Notes under the pieces: generated by a model
Told to the model about the DNA's origin: nothing
Databases searched by the model: none
The model's input: only the letters and a program-made list of their open reading frames with translations
Program-made: the position numbers and the translations under genes
Shown: positions 62,186 through 64,000 of the stretch, one piece after another
Layout: each line of letters opens with the position of its first letter
Position numbering within the stretch: position 1 is the first letter of the stretch
NCBI GenBank assembly: GCA_963779485.1
Contig: CAVZYJ010000007.1
Span: 1 to 64,000, forward strand
Direction of reading: 5' to 3'
DNA length: 64,000 bases
Source of the DNA: CAVVJA01 sp963779485
GTDB lineage: Bacteria > Actinomycetota > Actinomycetes > Mycobacteriales > Jatrophihabitantaceae

Positions 62186-62552
62186 GTGGATCGCTGAGCT
62201 CGACGGCCGGCGCGTTGGCTGCGTGTTCTGCGTCCGCCAGGACGAGTTGACCGCGCAGCTGCGGATCCTGCTCGTCGACCCGATCGCTCGCGGCGCCGGC
62301 TTGGGGCGCCGCCTCGTCGACGATTGCGCGCTCTTCGCCCGAGCGGCCGGCTACCAGCAGCTCGTGCTGTGGACCAATGATCCGCTCGTCGCCGCGCGCC
62401 GGATCTACCTCACCGCCGGATTCCGGCTGGTCGACGAGCAGCCGCACCACAGCTTTGGTGTCGACCTGATCGGCCAGCACTATGCCCTCGATCTCGGTGG
62501 TGAGGACCGCGCTTCAACGGCAACGGCTCAGCCATCCGGTGACGTCGGCTGA
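62178..62552 (+). pseudogene. Truncated GNAT acetyltransferase
   Basis: EQAWIAELDGRRVGCVFCVR, LRILLVDPIARGAGLGRRLV and LWTNDPLVAARRIYLTAGFR are the C-terminal half of the GNAT domain seen in MarR-GNAT fusion proteins. The acetyl-CoA loop RGAGLGRRLV is intact. Everything before residue E23 of this frame is missing and is replaced by the TetR remnant. The open frame runs to 62112 with a GTG, so a truncated product is possible. Confidence 0.65.
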
Positions 62553-62572
62553 ACCCGGCCTGGCCGCCGTGC

Positions 62573-63238
62573 TTAGGAGACGATGCGGTACCCGAACTGC
62601 GCGGTGCCGCGGGCGGCCATGAGGTTCAGCCACATGGGAAGCATCATCTCCAGGCCGCGGGCCGCGGTGATGTCGCCGACGTCGATGACCGAGCGCCACC
62701 CGTACTGGCCGAGCAGATCGGTTGCGGCCACCTTGGCCGCCGGGTCGTTGCCGGCAACGAACATGTCGTGCTCGCCATTGCCCACTGCCTGCGGGTCGAC
62801 CTGGACATCGGCGGTCACGGTGCACAGCGTCTTGACGACGGCCGAGCGGGGTACCGCGCGCTGGACCTGCTCGCCGAGCGAGTCGGTGTTGCAGACGAAC
62901 AGCTCCAGGTGACCGGTGGAGAAGTCCAGTGGGTTGGTGATGTCCAGCAGCGGCTTGCCGGTGAGGGGCTCGGCCAGGGCGGCGAGCACATCGACCACCA
63001 CCCGTCCGTTGAGCGCCACGATGACCAGCTCCGCGCTCGCCGCCTCGGCCAGCGGGGCGAGCTGGAGTCGCGGTGCCGTGTCCAACCACTGGGCGAATGT
63101 TCCGGTGCCATCGGGGCCGGCACCGGCACGGGTCTTGCCCACATCGTTCGTGCCGAGCAGCACATCGTGGCCCAGCGCGCTCAACCGGCCGGCGTGGGCC
63201 CGACCGACCATGCCGGTTCCGAGGACGCCGATCCTCAC
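62573..63238 (-). CDS. F420H2:NADP-oxidoreductase-like (NADPH-binding) protein
   Basis: 221 residues from GTG 63238. The N-terminal Rossmann motif MRIGVLGTGMVGRAHAGRLS plus HDVLLGTND and DITNPLDFS match F420-dependent NADP reductase relatives (Fno-like). The C-terminal helices LLGQYGWRSVIDVGDITAAR bind the second partner. It could reduce F420 for the two LLM enzymes in the window, but true Fno assignment needs more data. Convergent with the truncated GNAT. Confidence 0.85.
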   Translation of the reverse strand: MRIGVLGTGMVGRAHAGRLSALGHDVLLGTNDVGKTRAGAGPDGTGTFAQWLDTAPRLQLAPLAEAASAELVIVALNGRVVVDVLAALAEPLTGKPLLDITNPLDFSTGHLELFVCNTDSLGEQVQRAVPRSAVVKTLCTVTADVQVDPQAVGNGEHDMFVAGNDPAAKVAATDLLGQYGWRSVIDVGDITAARGLEMMLPMWLNLMAARGTAQFGYRIVS

Positions 63239-63354
63239 GGCGTGCCCGTTCCGCTGCTGCTGACCATGGGCATCGTCCTGTCTCCTCGTGGGATGGATGG
63301 CGGCATGCCCTGCGGTGAGTCCGATTCGTGCCGCGGCGATGGAAGGATCGGCAA

Positions 63355-63759
63355 ATGAGAGACACTACCGTCGCCCGCCTCGTGCGGCGGTTCTATGACC
63401 GGCTCTGGAACGCCTGGGATGACAGCGCGGTCGACCAGACACTGGCGGCCGGCTTCATCTTTCGCGGGTCGTTGGGTCCGTCAAGCCGTGGCCGAGACGA
63501 ATGGCGGGCCTATCGGGACGGTGTCCGGCTCGCAGCCCCCGACTTCCACAACGAGGTCGTTGACCTCATTGTTGGCGGTCACCGGGCCGCGGCTCGTCTT
63601 CAGTACTCCGGAACTCACACGGGCATGCTGCTCGGCGAGCCACCGACCGGGCGACACTTCACGTATGCGGGGGTGGCATTCTTCACCGCAGGCGGCGAGC
63701 TGCTGACTGACGCGTGGGTGCTGGGCGACCTCGAGCGACTTCGAGCCCAGCTCCACTAG
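63355..63759 (+). CDS. SnoaL-like ester-cyclase family protein
   Basis: 134 residues from ATG 63355 with GGAAGGAT before it. It begins VRRFYDRLWNAWDDSAVDQT, and FRGSLGPSSRGRDEWRAYRD plus GVAFFTAGGELLTDAWVLGD follow the SnoaL pattern. It may be an isomerase or cyclase on a small polyketide-like compound. Divergent from the reductase. Confidence 0.85.
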   Translation: MRDTTVARLVRRFYDRLWNAWDDSAVDQTLAAGFIFRGSLGPSSRGRDEWRAYRDGVRLAAPDFHNEVVDLIVGGHRAAARLQYSGTHTGMLLGEPPTGRHFTYAGVAFFTAGGELLTDAWVLGDLERLRAQLH

Positions 63760-63768
63760 AGCGGAGGC

Positions 63769-63993
63769 TCAGCTGGCGAGTCTCATCCGGGGAGCGTTCC
63801 GGTAGTGCTGCATCGCCAGCAGGAGGGCCCCGATCGCGATCAGCACAACTGCACCGCGACTGACCACGTCGAAGGCGTTGAGCGCGAGCAGTGCGGCGCT
63901 CACAACCGACAGCACGACGACCGGCGCCGCGAGCAAAAGCTGCTCTCGCCGCAAGAACTCGGGGAACCGACCAACCAGGGCATCGCGCATCAT
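63769..63993 (-). CDS. Small membrane protein (possibly incomplete)
   Basis: 74 residues from ATG 63993; the frame has no stop up to the window edge, so the true start may lie outside. Two hydrophobic helices, LLLAAPVVVLSVVSAALLAL and SRGAVVLIAIGALLLAMQHY, with a basic tail. No family recognised. It lies 9 bp downstream of the SnoaL gene on the opposite strand. Confidence 0.5.
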   Translation of the reverse strand: MMRDALVGRFPEFLRREQLLLAAPVVVLSVVSAALLALNAFDVVSRGAVVLIAIGALLLAMQHYRNAPRMRLAS

Positions 63994-64000
63994 CCCGCCG

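Overview
The window is GC-rich DNA from an actinobacterium. WhiB, ANTAR, PucR and very large LuxR-type regulators, two F420-type luciferase-like oxidoreductases, an F420-reductase-like protein, a nickel superoxide dismutase, frequent GTG starts and strong GGAGG ribosome sites all point that way. The genus cannot be named from sequence alone. No rRNA, tRNA, CRISPR array, intact transposase or prophage module was seen. It reads as an accessory, rearranged stretch of chromosome: stress, detoxification and regulatory genes with at least nine decayed gene remnants between them.

Layout. 1-5.4 kb: antiporter tail, a Thr/Pro-rich lipoprotein-like membrane protein, a Tat-type exported beta-rich protein, a methyltransferase, a luciferase-like oxidoreductase and a nitroreductase pair. 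5.5-9.6 kb: an SPFH protein coupled to a ribbon-helix-helix regulator behind a perfect palindrome, membrane proteins, AlkA-like glycosylase. 9.6-23.2 kb: two large STAND LuxR regulators, an epimerase-like protein, a GH15 enzyme, a PucR regulator, hydrolases, a tautomerase and Tag glycosylase. 23.4-33.5 kb: three TetR regulators with visible operators next to small detoxification enzymes, a broken LtrA gene, an enoyl-CoA hydratase, an SDR, a chloroperoxidase-like hydrolase, and an ABM / SnoaL / MBL / VOC run. 33.7-40.7 kb: ANTAR, STAS, WhiB and a SpoIIE-GAF-ATPase-STAS protein, interrupted by a LysR / cysteine dioxygenase / glutamate-cysteine ligase-like group. 40.7-44.4 kb: a glyoxalase gene apparently split by inversion, a hydrolase, a carotenoid-dehydrogenase-like oxidoreductase and a TetR remnant. 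44.5-51 kb: a GH13 enzyme, then an exported PF10091-type glucanase, a 43-residue coupled leader ORF and a GH3 beta-glucosidase carrying a one-base frameshift. 51-64 kb: SMP-30 lactonase, PPOX flavoprotein, topoisomerase IB, F420 oxidoreductase, Ni-SOD, MFS exporter, phospholipase D-like protein, small membrane proteins and several chimeric gene ends.

How the genes work together. Regulators sit beside likely targets: TetR with a monooxygenase or NTF2-like enzyme, LysR with cysteine catabolism, and a palindrome before the glucanase operon. SpoIIE phosphatase, STAS, ANTAR and WhiB proteins suggest a stress partner-switch module. AlkA, Tag, Ni-SOD and topoisomerase IB add DNA-damage and oxidative-stress capacity. 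The most unusual observations are the SPFH/RHH palindrome, the glyoxalase inversion, the coupled leader before the frameshifted GH3, and a dispersed 45-bp palindromic element present twice.
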